DNA from: RCC90-49c sp051016155
GTDB lineage: Bacteria; Bacteroidota; Bacteroidia; Cytophagales; Amoebophilaceae
Assembly: GCA_051016155.1 (NCBI GenBank)
Contig: CP136537.1
Coordinates: forward strand, 62,001-126,000
Reading direction: 5' to 3'
DNA: 64,000 bases
The notes under the pieces were generated by a model. It searched no databases. It saw only the letters and a program-made list of their open reading frames with translations, and was not told where the DNA came from. The position numbers and the translations under genes are program-made. Below are positions 51,559 to 60,204 of this stretch, in pieces (position 1 is the first letter of the stretch; the number at the start of each line of letters is the position of its first letter).

Positions 51559-52305
51559 ATGCTACAAATATCCAACTTAAGAGCAGGGATAGAAGACAAA
51601 GCCCTGCTAAAAGGGATCAACTTGACTGTCCAAGCTGGTGAGGTGCACGCCATTATGGGCCCTAACGGCGCTGGGAAGAGCACCTTGGCCGCCGTGCTGG
51701 CAGGCAAAGACGGCTACACAGTGACAGAAGGGCAAGTGACCTTCTTGGGCAAAGACCTACTGGCGTTGGCGCCAGAGGAGCGGGCCGCTGCAGGCCTTTT
51801 CTTGGCGTTTCAATATCCTGTAGAGATTCCGGGTGTGGGCACCACCAATTTTCTCAAAACAGCGGTGAACCAGATCAGGCAACAAAAAGGCGAGCCTCCT
51901 CTGGACGCTGTTGCTTTTTTGGCTCTGATCAAAGAGAAGATGCAAGTGGTGGGGATGGACCCAGCGCTCTTGCATAGGCCCCTGAACGAAGGTTTTTCAG
52001 GCGGTGAAAAGAAACGCAATGAGATGCTGCAGATGGCTATGCTATCCCCTACCCTTTCCATTCTTGACGAAACTGATTCTGGACTAGACATTGATGCCCT
52101 CAAAGCCGTGGCCCATGGCGTCAATCAACTCAGAAGCCCAGACAATGCTACCATTATCGTTACCCATTACCAACGATTGTTGGACCACATCACGCCTGAC
52201 TTTGTGCATGTGCTCTATGATGGCCGCATCGTACAATCTGGCACCCAAGCGCTCGCCCAAGAGCTAGAAGCCAAGGGCTATGACTGGATCAAAGCTGCAC
52301 AATAG
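51559..52305 (+). CDS. sufC: Fe-S cluster assembly ATPase SufC
   Basis: ABC-type ATPase of the SufBCD scaffold. Start MLQISNLRAGIEDKALLKGI; the frame is open further upstream without conservation. Seen: Walker A GPNGAGKSTLAAVLAG, Q-loop FQYPVEIPGV (characteristic of SufC), signature SGGEKKRNEMLQMA, Walker B LSILDETDSGLDIDAL. Length 248 aa is typical. sufD follows after an octamer array; sufB lies 4 kb away in opposite orientation. Confidence 0.96.
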   Translation: MLQISNLRAGIEDKALLKGINLTVQAGEVHAIMGPNGAGKSTLAAVLAGKDGYTVTEGQVTFLGKDLLALAPEERAAAGLFLAFQYPVEIPGVGTTNFLKTAVNQIRQQKGEPPLDAVAFLALIKEKMQVVGMDPALLHRPLNEGFSGGEKKRNEMLQMAMLSPTLSILDETDSGLDIDALKAVAHGVNQLRSPDNATIIVTHYQRLLDHITPDFVHVLYDGRIVQSGTQALAQELEAKGYDWIKAAQ

Positions 52306-52307
52306 GC

Positions 52308-52403
52308 ATTGGGTGATTGGTTTATTTACTGATTTACTGATTTACTGATTGGGTGATGGGGTGATTTACTGACTGGGTGATTGATTGACTGGGTGATTTT
52401 AAA
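52308..52403. repeat. Octamer array between sufC and sufD, 12 units
   Basis: Forward units attgggtg, attggttt, atttactg (three times), attgggtg, atggggtg, atttactg, actgggtg, attgattg, actgggtg, attttaaa. The 8-bp register is perfect. Orientation relative to sufD is opposite to that seen at sufB. Confidence 0.75.
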
Positions 52404-52426
52404 ACTGCCTCCAACTTTTTTGAACA

Positions 52427-53686
52427 ATGTCTTCTGCTTCTTCTTTACCATCAGTGCTGCGTCAGCGCTTTGAGATGCTAGACAAGGCCTGCCCTTTTTA
52501 CGCCGCTAGGCAGCAAGCCATGCAAGACTTGGTGCAACAGGGGTTGCCCACGGCCAAAGATGAGCGCTACAAGTATACACCTCTGGCTGACCAGCTGGCA
52601 GCGCATGGGGAGGCGAGTTCCTCCGCTACTGCTCCTTCCATCTCCTACCACGATATGGATGCCTACCACCTTGTGTTGGTCAATGGGCGGCTTGCTCAGG
52701 AGCACTCTCAGCTCGAGGGCCACGAGCGGTTCATGCAGATGCTTACGTTTCGCGAGGCCTACCAGCAGCAACTCCCTGCCTTCTCACAGCACTTTGCGCA
52801 GCACGCGCTGAGCCGAGCAGACCCTTTGGTTGCGCTGAACACTGCTTTGTTCGAAGAAGGGATTTTTATTCGTATTCATGACCATGCCATTGTAGATCAA
52901 CCTTTGGTCATTCATCATTTTACCACAGGCAGTCCTGATCCATACGCTGTTTGCCCCCGCTTGCTGGTGGTGGCAGGCGCGCGCAGCCAGGCCAGCCTTG
53001 TGCATGACTGGCAGACCAAGGGATGGAACAATGCCGTGGCTGAGGTAGTGCTGAAAAAAGAGGCCCAAGTAGACTATTACACCTTACAGACCGCGCTGGA
53101 CTCGCAGGCCTACCATGTGAATACAGTACAATGCCACCAGGCACAGCAGAGCCTACTGAATACGCATACTTTCACGTGGTCTGGGGCACTCGTCAGGAAC
53201 AATCTCCACTGTGCTATGGCTGCGCCGCACAGCGAGCTGAACATGTATGGACTTTATGCATTGCAGGGGCAGCAGCATGTAGACAACAGTACTGCTGTGG
53301 ACCATCGGCAGCCGCATACCTCGAGCAACGAGCGCTACAAAGGCCTTCTGATGGATAGGTCTACAGGCGTATTTAATGGCAGGATTTATGTGCAGCCTGA
53401 GGCGCAGCAGACCCAAGCGTTTCAAGCCAACCACAACTTGGTGCTTTCTGAGCAGGCTACGCTCCATACCAAGCCTCAGCTAGAAATTTGGGCAGATGAT
53501 GTTCGCTGTTCGCATGGGGCTACCACCAGCCAGCTCGACCCAGCGCAGCTCTTTTATCTGCGCTCCAGGGGCATTCCCGCCAGTGCAGCCCAGTCCCTAC
53601 TGCGTCAAGCCTTTGCGCATGAAATGGTGGAGAAAGTCCCCTTGGCAGCCTTGAGAAACTACTTGTTAGGGGACTTGTTCATTTAG
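52427..53686 (+). CDS. sufD: Fe-S cluster assembly protein SufD
   Basis: Scaffold partner of SufB and SufC. Seen: N-terminal helical region (LPTAKDERYKYTPLADQL), the beta-helix core, and the C-terminal signature LEIWADDVRCSHGATTSQLD followed by LFYLRSRGIP, typical for SufB/SufD, with the conserved His in CSHGAT. Length 419 aa is normal. The promoter side is an octamer array; it is presumably co-transcribed with sufC. Confidence 0.95.
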   Translation: MSSASSLPSVLRQRFEMLDKACPFYAARQQAMQDLVQQGLPTAKDERYKYTPLADQLAAHGEASSSATAPSISYHDMDAYHLVLVNGRLAQEHSQLEGHERFMQMLTFREAYQQQLPAFSQHFAQHALSRADPLVALNTALFEEGIFIRIHDHAIVDQPLVIHHFTTGSPDPYAVCPRLLVVAGARSQASLVHDWQTKGWNNAVAEVVLKKEAQVDYYTLQTALDSQAYHVNTVQCHQAQQSLLNTHTFTWSGALVRNNLHCAMAAPHSELNMYGLYALQGQQHVDNSTAVDHRQPHTSSNERYKGLLMDRSTGVFNGRIYVQPEAQQTQAFQANHNLVLSEQATLHTKPQLEIWADDVRCSHGATTSQLDPAQLFYLRSRGIPASAAQSLLRQAFAHEMVEKVPLAALRNYLLGDLFI

Positions 53687-53698
53687 ATAACCCGTAAG

Positions 53699-53714
53699 AG
53701 CCAACATTTTGGCT
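53699..53714. terminator. Hairpin between convergent sufD and HEAT-repeat gene
   Basis: AGCCAA, loop CATT, TTGGCT. It lies 13 bp behind sufD and 26 bp behind the facing gene. No T tract follows on either side, so termination is only inferred from position. Confidence 0.35.
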
Positions 53715-53739
53715 GACCACGGATGCTCTCTGCAGAATC

Positions 53740-56184
53740 TTATCTCAGTAACGCACTCACTTCATCGTTGTTGAGGTCAGATCGTCGGTTCACGATCTCA
53801 CGCAGCACCTCAAGGCCTTTAGGCTTAGTATAATTATCACCCTGCGCAACAGCGATCAGCGCATCCACAACTTGCTGATTAGCCAAGTCGGGAGCGGTCT
53901 TTACCAGCTCTTCTATCGCCTGAAGGGCGGTAATAAGAACGTATGCATTGTTATTCTCTATGGCAGTTATCAGCGCATTCACAATTTCCTCACTAGCCAA
54001 GAAGGCGGTCTTCATCAGCTCCCTCAGCGCCTGAAAGGCGGCAATACGAACATTTAGATTTACATCCTCTGCGGCAATCATCAGCCTATCTCGCACCTCT
54101 CTAGAGGGATTAGCTTTAACGAGCTCTAAGAGCGCATTGCTGGCGGCAAGACGAACATTCTGATTTGCATTCCCTATGGCACGGATCAGCACATTCACAA
54201 CTTGGTCACTAGCCAAGCCGGGAGCGGCCTTCACCAGCTTCTCCAGCGCCCGAATGGCAGCACTACGAACATACCGATCATTAGAATCCCCCGCGGCGGT
54301 GAGCAGGGCCGTGAGGACCGCCTCATTCACTAGATCCGGCGCGGCCTTGGCAAGCTCCCCTAGCGCCTGAAGGGCGGCAAGACGAACCTGATAATCCTCA
54401 TCCTTCGCGGCAGTGAGGAAGGCCGTAAGGACCACCCCTGCGTGCTGGGGAGCCGCCTTTGCGAGCTCCACCAGCGCCTTGCTGGCGGCACTAAGAACAT
54501 AATAATCTGAATCCCGCGCGGCAGCGACCAGGGCCTCGAGGACCGCCTCAGAAGGGGCGGTCTTAGCGAGCTCCACCAGCGCCCGACTGGCGGCATTATA
54601 AACATGGACCTCAGCATCCCGCACGGTAGTGACGAGGACTCCCAAGATGGCCTCAGCGTGCTGGAGGGCGGCCTTAGCAAGCTCCACCAGCGCCTGAATG
54701 GCGACAAGACGAGTAATTAGATTATCATCCTGCGTGGTAGTGATCAGCGCATTCACAACTTGCTGACTAGCCAAGCCGGGATCAGCCTTCAAGAGCTCCT
54801 CCAGCGTCCGGACGGCGGCAAGACGAACATTTGGATTATCATCCTGTGTGGCAGTGATCAGCATCCTTTGCACCTCTTCAAAGGGAGCAGCTTTAGCGAG
54901 CTCTAAGAGTGCATTGCTGGCGGCAAGACGAACATTCTGATTTGTATTCCCTATGGCACGGATCAGCACATTCACAACTTGGTCACTAGCCAAGCCGGGA
55001 GCGGCCTTCACCAGCTCCCCTAGCGCCTGAAGGGTGGCACGACGAACATTTGGATTTGTATGCTCTGTGGCAGTGATCAGCTTCGTTTGCACCTCTTCAG
55101 AGGGAGCAGCTTTAGCGAGCTTTAAGAGTGTATTCCTGGCGGCAATACGAACACTTCGACTTTCATCCCCGGTGGCACGGATCAGCACATCCACAATTTC
55201 CCGGCTAGCCAAGTTGGGATTGGCCTTCACGACCTCCCCCAGCCCCTGAAAGGCGGCACGACGAATATTTGGATTTGCATTCCCTGTGGCAGGTATCAGC
55301 GCACTTTTCACCTCTTCAGAGGGAGTAGCTTTAGCGAGCTCTATGAGTGCCTTGCTGGCGGCATCACGAACACTTTCATTTTCATCCCCTGTGGCACGGA
55401 TCAGCACAGGCACAAGTTGTTGGTGATCAGCCAAGCGGGGAGCGGCTTTCACGAGCTCCCCCAGCGCCTGAAGGGCGGCAATACGAACATTTAGATTTGC
55501 ATTCCCTGTGGCAGGTATCAGCGCACTTTTCACCTCTGCAGAGGGAGTAGCTTTAGCGAGCTTTGAGACTAAATTGCTGGCGGTAAGACGAACATTTTCA
55601 CTTTTATCTTGTGTTGCTCCCAAAAGCCAATCAAGCACTTGGGGGGCAGAGTCAGGGGCTACTTGGGCTACGAATCCTAAGGTCTTGAGCGTGGCTACGC
55701 AGATTTCTTCATCTGCCATCTTAATAAACCATTTTTGGTAGACAACAGGTAGAGATCGTCGGGCTAGCTCGTGTTCATACCTGAGGATGAACTTCTTATA
55801 GATTTCAAGGCCTTCTAAAGCGAGCTTAGGGTTGGCGAGCGCTCTGTTGAATAGTGGGACCGTGACTTCACGTATCTTTTGAAAAGAATGCTGCTTCTCG
55901 GCAGACTCTAACGCTTCTTTTTTTTCTTCCTCTCCTTTTAATGCTTCAAGAGTAGCTTGTGTACTTGTAGTGGCACCTGGCTGAGGTGGCTCTTGCGGGA
56001 GAGCTGGAGAAGAGGTAGGTGGCACTGGTTGTGGCAGCGGAGTAGGCGGTGCTGTCTCTAGCCGTCCTTGACCATCAGCTCCCGTTATGCGGTGCTGGCC
56101 ATTGAGGGCTAGGTTGCCGCAGCTTTGTAGGAAGAGGGAACTGAGTAAGACCATCGAAAGGCCTCTTTGGTATTGAGAGTACAT
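53740..56184 (-). CDS. Giant HEAT-repeat lipoprotein (814 aa)
   Basis: Seen: signal peptide LSMVLLSSLFLQSC (lipobox LQSC, Cys about residue 22), a Pro/Thr/Gln linker to about residue 100, then about 18 HEAT-type repeats of 35-39 residues to the end, each like NPNVRRATLQALGELVKAAP. The repeat period is about 37 aa (111 bp). Two DNA segments near 54110-54240 and 54888-55018 are almost identical and lie 777 bp (seven units) apart, showing recent duplication or conversion. HEAT solenoids bind proteins; as an exported lipoprotein it may contact host or envelope partners (inference). It interrupts the suf genes. Confidence 0.85.
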   Translation of the reverse strand: MYSQYQRGLSMVLLSSLFLQSCGNLALNGQHRITGADGQGRLETAPPTPLPQPVPPTSSPALPQEPPQPGATTSTQATLEALKGEEEKKEALESAEKQHSFQKIREVTVPLFNRALANPKLALEGLEIYKKFILRYEHELARRSLPVVYQKWFIKMADEEICVATLKTLGFVAQVAPDSAPQVLDWLLGATQDKSENVRLTASNLVSKLAKATPSAEVKSALIPATGNANLNVRIAALQALGELVKAAPRLADHQQLVPVLIRATGDENESVRDAASKALIELAKATPSEEVKSALIPATGNANPNIRRAAFQGLGEVVKANPNLASREIVDVLIRATGDESRSVRIAARNTLLKLAKAAPSEEVQTKLITATEHTNPNVRRATLQALGELVKAAPGLASDQVVNVLIRAIGNTNQNVRLAASNALLELAKAAPFEEVQRMLITATQDDNPNVRLAAVRTLEELLKADPGLASQQVVNALITTTQDDNLITRLVAIQALVELAKAALQHAEAILGVLVTTVRDAEVHVYNAASRALVELAKTAPSEAVLEALVAAARDSDYYVLSAASKALVELAKAAPQHAGVVLTAFLTAAKDEDYQVRLAALQALGELAKAAPDLVNEAVLTALLTAAGDSNDRYVRSAAIRALEKLVKAAPGLASDQVVNVLIRAIGNANQNVRLAASNALLELVKANPSREVRDRLMIAAEDVNLNVRIAAFQALRELMKTAFLASEEIVNALITAIENNNAYVLITALQAIEELVKTAPDLANQQVVDALIAVAQGDNYTKPKGLEVLREIVNRRSDLNNDEVSALLR

Positions 56185-56490
56185 GAGATTAGTTGTCTAT
56201 TGGGTTGTCTGTTCGTAGCGCTATTTGTAACTCTATGAACAGGATTTGCATTCAGGATTTTTGCCAAAAATGCTTTGCCTATTTTGTGCAACATTACTCG
56301 CTTTTCACGAAACGAGCAAAGTATAGATGGCCCCTTTGGGAGACCCAAACGAGCATAATGACAGTCAGCTCTGAGGCATTGCTTGTTCTCACTTAAAACA
56401 GACCTTTCTGCTGTTTTATCAGCCTGCTTGCTGATTTCGTGCTTTTCCTTCGGCAGATTCCTTCTTGGCAACTGTCTAAAAGCTACTTTA
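56185..56490. other. 306-bp gap between HEAT lipoprotein start and sufB end
   Basis: No gene or repeat family was recognised. It should carry the promoter of the minus-strand lipoprotein gene. Two TTTTG-containing stretches near 56258-56290 do not match TAnnTTTG exactly. Confidence 0.35.
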
Positions 56491-57936
56491 CTACCCCACG
56501 CTTCCTTCAAGTGTCAGGGCCAAGAGCTTTTGGGCTTCCACAGCAAACTCCATGGGCAGTTTGTTGAGCACTTCTTTGCAGTAGCCATTCACAATCAAGG
56601 CAATGGCCTCTTCGGTGCCAATGCCCCTTTGGCGGCAGTAAAACAGCTGGTCCTCTCCTATCTTAGAGGTTGTCGCTTCGTGCTCTACCTGGGCTGTTGG
56701 GTGCTTGACGTCGATGTAAGGAAATGTATGAGCACCACACTGATTGCCAATGAGCAGCGAGTCGCATTGCGAGAAGTTGCGTGCATTGCTCGCCCGCTTC
56801 GTCATTTTGACCAACCCTCGATAGCTGTTTTGGCCCTGGCCTGCAGAAATGCCTTTGGAGACAATGCGGCTCTTGGTGTTTTTGCCTAAGTGGATCATCT
56901 TGGTGCCTGTGTCAGCTTGTTGCTTGTTGTTTGTCACAGCCACTGAGTAGAACTCTCCGATCGAATTGTCACCCATCAGGATGCAGCTGGGGTACTTCCA
57001 AGTGATGGCTGAACCCGTCTCTACCTGGGTCCAAGAAATTTGGGCACTGTCTCCAGCACAGAGCCCTCTTTTTGTAACGAAATTGTAAATGCCTCCTTTC
57101 CCCTCTTGGTCGCCTGGGTACCAGTTCTGCACAGTGGCGTACCGGACTTCAGCCTTGCGCTCTGCATGAATCTCTACCACTGCTGCGTGCAGCTGGTTTT
57201 CGTCGCGCATGGGTGCTGTGCATCCCTCTAAATAGCTCACATAGGCCTCTTCTTCTGCCACAATCAGCGTGCGCTCAAACTGGCCGGTATTGGCTGCATT
57301 GATGCGGAAGTAAGTAGAGAGCTCCATAGGGCATCGCACTCCCTTGGGGATGTAGCAGAAGGAGCCATCGCTGAATACAGCAGAGTTGAGTGCTGCAAAG
57401 TAGTTGTCATCGGGCGGCACCACTGTGCCTAAATACTTTCTGACCAGCTCAGGATGCTTTTGCACAGCTTCGCTGAAGGAGCAGAAGATAATGCCTAATT
57501 CTGCCAATGTGTCTTGGAACGTCGTGGCCACAGACACGCTGTCCATCACCACATCCATGGCTACTCCTGCCAAACGCTTTTGCTCTTCGAGCGGAATGCC
57601 AAGTTTTTCGAAGGTAGCCAGCATCTCTGGGTCTACTTCTTCCCAACTTTTTGGTGTTGCTTTTTGCTTGGGCGCTGCGTAGTAGATAATGTCTTGGTAG
57701 TCAATGGGGGGATGGTGCACATTGGCCCACTGAGGCGCTTCTAGGGTCAGCCAGTGCCTGTAAGCTTCGAGCCGCCAGGCCAGGAGCCAGTCGGGCTCTT
57801 GTTTCTTGGCTGCAATCAGGCGAATAGTGTCTTCGCTAAGGCCTTTGGGCGCTGCGTCTACGGCTATGTTGCTTTCAAAGCCGTATTTGTAATCAGTATT
57901 GGTGACTTCTGCCAGTATTTGTTGCTCTGTGCTCAT
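56491..57936 (-). CDS. sufB: Fe-S cluster assembly protein SufB
   Basis: Central scaffold subunit of SufBCD on which clusters are built. Seen: N-terminal YKYGFESNIAVDAAPKGLSE, VPPDDNYFAALNSAVFSDGS, CYIPKGVRCPMELSTYFRIN, EGCTAPMRDENQLHAAVVEI, the conserved Cys in RASNARNFSQCDSLLIGN (cluster/sulfur site) and ATTSKIGEDQLFYCRQRG. 481 residues, normal. It is separated from sufCD by the HEAT lipoprotein and inverted, whereas sufB-sufC-sufD is the usual order. Its ATG sits in the largest octamer array of the window. Confidence 0.96.
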   Translation of the reverse strand: MSTEQQILAEVTNTDYKYGFESNIAVDAAPKGLSEDTIRLIAAKKQEPDWLLAWRLEAYRHWLTLEAPQWANVHHPPIDYQDIIYYAAPKQKATPKSWEEVDPEMLATFEKLGIPLEEQKRLAGVAMDVVMDSVSVATTFQDTLAELGIIFCSFSEAVQKHPELVRKYLGTVVPPDDNYFAALNSAVFSDGSFCYIPKGVRCPMELSTYFRINAANTGQFERTLIVAEEEAYVSYLEGCTAPMRDENQLHAAVVEIHAERKAEVRYATVQNWYPGDQEGKGGIYNFVTKRGLCAGDSAQISWTQVETGSAITWKYPSCILMGDNSIGEFYSVAVTNNKQQADTGTKMIHLGKNTKSRIVSKGISAGQGQNSYRGLVKMTKRASNARNFSQCDSLLIGNQCGAHTFPYIDVKHPTAQVEHEATTSKIGEDQLFYCRQRGIGTEEAIALIVNGYCKEVLNKLPMEFAVEAQKLLALTLEGSVG

Positions 57937-58222
57937 TTGTTTATTGGGTGATTGGGTTATTTGTTTATTGGGTGATTTTGTGATTGGGTTATTTGTTTAT
58001 TGAGTGATTTTGTGATTGGGTTATTTGTTTATTGGGTTATTTGTTTATTGGGTGATTTTGTGATTGGGTGACTTATTTATTGGGTGATTTTGTGATTGGG
58101 TGATTGAGTTATTTGTTTATTGGGTGATTGGGTGATTTTGTGATTGGGTGATTGGGTTATTTGTTTATTGGGTGATTGAGTGACTTTATGATTGGGTTAT
58201 TTGTTTATTGATCCATTTGATT
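57935..58222 (-). repeat. Octamer array, exactly 36 units, upstream of sufB
   Basis: 288 bp read as 36 consecutive 8-bp units without a single register shift. Units are attgggtg, attgggtt, atttgttt, attttgtg, attgagtg and rarer variants such as actttatg and acttattt; atttgttt usually follows attgggtt, giving a higher-order pattern. In the sufB sense these are CACCCAAT, AACCCAAT, AAACAAAT and CACAAAAT. The first unit supplies the AT of the sufB start codon. Confidence 0.9.
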
Positions 58223-58266
58223 GTCGGCTTACGCCATGTCTCTGTGGTTGTTGATAACTGCTGCTT

Positions 58267-59058
58267 TTAGATGGTTTCTCTGGGCGGTAATCCTTGCTCT
58301 CGTAGCAGGTCGCTCACTTGGCTCAAGACGGTGAGTTGGCTGCCATACGTTTCTTGGAGCAGTGCTGGCGTTAGTACCTCCTGTGTAGGGCCCGCAGCGA
58401 CCACCCGCATGTTCAAGAGAATGCTCCAGTCAAAGTAATGGGGCGCAGACTGTAGGTTATGGTGCACCAAAAGAATGGTTTTCCCTGCTTTTGCCATGGC
58501 TTGGAGCAAGGTAATAATCATTTTTTCTGTGGCGGCATCTACGCCCACAAAAGGCTCATCCATCAGGTAGAGTTGAGCTTCCTGGGCCAGGGCCCTGGCC
58601 AGGAATACCCGCTGCTGCTGCCCCCCTGACAATTGAGCAATCTGCCGCTGGGCCAAAGCTTCCATCCCCACTTGGCGCAAGCATGCCAGGGCCTGCGCTT
58701 TGTCGGCCTTGCTGGGCCGCCGAAATAGGCCTAGCTGCGCATAGCGTCCCATCACGACGACATCTAGCACAGAGGCCGGAAAGTCCCAGTCTACAGATTC
58801 TTTTTGAGGCACGTAGCTGACTTGCTTCCGCACCTCGTCCAGGGGTTTGTCGAAAAACTTCACATAGCCACTGTCTGGCTGCACCAGCCCCATCATGGTT
58901 TTGAGCAAGGTAGACTTACCTGCCCCATTGGGGCCCATAATGCCAATCACTTGGCCTGCCGGCAATGCCAGGTCGACGTCCCACAACACAGGCTTTTTGT
59001 GGTAAGAGACCGTTAGGTCGTGCACTTCGATGACAGGATGTGGCGCTTGTTGGATCAT
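58267..59058 (-). CDS. Metal ABC transporter ATP-binding protein (Mn/Zn/Fe type)
   Basis: Seen: Walker A GPNGAGKSTLLKTMMG (about residue 40), FPASVLDVVVMGRYAQLGLF, signature LSGGQQQRVFLARALAQE, Walker B LYLMDEPFVGVDA and the H-loop LLVHHNL. The FDV-MGRY and PxVGVDA patterns place it in the MntB/SitB/ZnuC group. It overlaps the substrate-binding gene by one base (TAATG), so the two are coupled. No permease gene follows; behind it are the octamer array and sufB. Confidence 0.92.
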   Translation of the reverse strand: MIQQAPHPVIEVHDLTVSYHKKPVLWDVDLALPAGQVIGIMGPNGAGKSTLLKTMMGLVQPDSGYVKFFDKPLDEVRKQVSYVPQKESVDWDFPASVLDVVVMGRYAQLGLFRRPSKADKAQALACLRQVGMEALAQRQIAQLSGGQQQRVFLARALAQEAQLYLMDEPFVGVDAATEKMIITLLQAMAKAGKTILLVHHNLQSAPHYFDWSILLNMRVVAAGPTQEVLTPALLQETYGSQLTVLSQVSDLLREQGLPPRETI

Positions 59059-59999
59059 TATTGGAGTGCGTTAACAATGGCTTGCACATTGGCTTGTACC
59101 ATGCCGCAGTAGGTGCCTTCAGGCGTGTCTACGTGGCCCAGTGCATCAGAATATAGATATCCACCGACAGCAATAGGATGTCCTCGCTTCCAGCAACCTT
59201 CTACGACAGCCTTGAGCGGTCGCTCGGGCACAGAGGTCTCCAGAAAGATGGCTTTGATATTTCGCTGAATGATGAATTTCACTAGATCGGTTATATCCTT
59301 AAGCCCGCATTCTGACACGGTAGAGATTCCTTGTAGGCCTCGCACCTCCATGTTGTAGACACGCCCAAAATAACCAAAAGCATCGTGGGCGGTAATAAGC
59401 ACTCGTTGTGCAGACGGAATTTGCTGAATGGCTTCCAGCGTCTCTTGGTGCAAAGCATCCAGCTGCTGCAAATAGCGAGTGGTATTGGCCTTGTACTGGT
59501 GGGCTGCTTCGGGGTCTGCCGTCTGCAGCTGGGCGCTCATGTGCTGCACAGCTTGTTTCCACAAAGATACGTCAAACCAGATATGGGGGTCTACGCCAGT
59601 GGAAAAATAAGGGTCTGTGAGTAGCTGACTGGGGGCTAGGGCCTCGCTGGCGGCATAAATAGGCCTTTTCTTACTGAGCTTGTGCAGTATGTCTGCCATT
59701 TTACCTTCTAAGTGCAGCCCATTGTAAAAAACGATGTCTGCTTCGAGCAGGTGCTGTACATCCCGTTGCGTAGCCTTGTAGGCATGGGGGTCTACGCCAG
59801 GTCCCATTAGCGTGATGACAGTGGCCTGGTCTTGAACAATATTTTTCACTGCATCGCCCACCATGCTTGTGGTAGCCACGATGGTAAATCGGGCTTTTTT
59901 GCTAGCGTCACAACTCAGGCAACAGCTTAGGAGCAGTACAGAGGCGTATCGAGCCCATTGGGTCATTAAATGATTGAGTGCTCGGATGAATGGATTCAT
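59058..59999 (-). CDS. Metal ABC transporter substrate-binding lipoprotein (TroA/ZnuA family)
   Basis: Captures Mn, Zn or Fe for uptake. Seen: lipoprotein signal YASVLLLSCCLSC, then FTIVATTSMVGDAVKNI, metal ligand His in MGPGVDPHAYKATQRD (about residue 72), His in GVDPHIWFDVSLW (about 137), Glu in FLETSVPERPL and Asp in YSDALG near the end, the usual four-ligand set. No His-rich loop, which argues against a pure Zn system; Mn or Fe is likelier. The annotated ATG lies within an octamer array that also codes for residues 1-11; ATG 59966 (M12, MTQWARYASV) gives a better signal peptide and may be the true start. Confidence 0.92.
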   Translation of the reverse strand: MNPFIRALNHLMTQWARYASVLLLSCCLSCDASKKARFTIVATTSMVGDAVKNIVQDQATVITLMGPGVDPHAYKATQRDVQHLLEADIVFYNGLHLEGKMADILHKLSKKRPIYAASEALAPSQLLTDPYFSTGVDPHIWFDVSLWKQAVQHMSAQLQTADPEAAHQYKANTTRYLQQLDALHQETLEAIQQIPSAQRVLITAHDAFGYFGRVYNMEVRGLQGISTVSECGLKDITDLVKFIIQRNIKAIFLETSVPERPLKAVVEGCWKRGHPIAVGGYLYSDALGHVDTPEGTYCGMVQANVQAIVNALQ

Positions 60000-60044
60000 T
60001 GGGTGATTGGGTCCATTGGGCGATTGAATGATTGAGTGACTTTA
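59957..60044 (-). repeat. Octamer array covering the start of the metal-binding lipoprotein gene
   Basis: Forward units attgggtc, attaaatg, attgagtg, ctcggatg(a), atggattc, attgggtg, attgggtc(c), attgggcg, attgaatg, attgagtg. It continues through the first 11 codons up to the in-frame ATG at 59966. Two units carry one extra base. Confidence 0.75.
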
Positions 60045-60147
60045 AAGCTGTTTCTGAAATTTTAAGGTCCTTTTCTAAAGTACGTATAGCCTATGAAGGG
60101 CATGTTGTAATAGTCTCTTGCATAGCTATATGTCATCAATGAGTCAA

Positions 60148-60204
60148 CGTACGCAGTAAATCACACAGTCGTCCAATCAGGAAATCACACAATGAATACA
60201 ATGG
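60148..60204 (+). repeat. Octamer array behind the DtxR-family gene
   Basis: Forward units cacacagt, cgtccaat, caggaaat, cacacaat, gaatacaat, then GGTCAAAG. It abuts the stop of the minus-strand regulator gene, so the 3' end is repeat-derived or adjoins it. Confidence 0.55.

Noticed and set aside
57935..58222. CRISPR array
   Set aside because: The region is built only of 8-bp units without constant repeats of 20-40 bp and unique spacers, and no cas gene is present.
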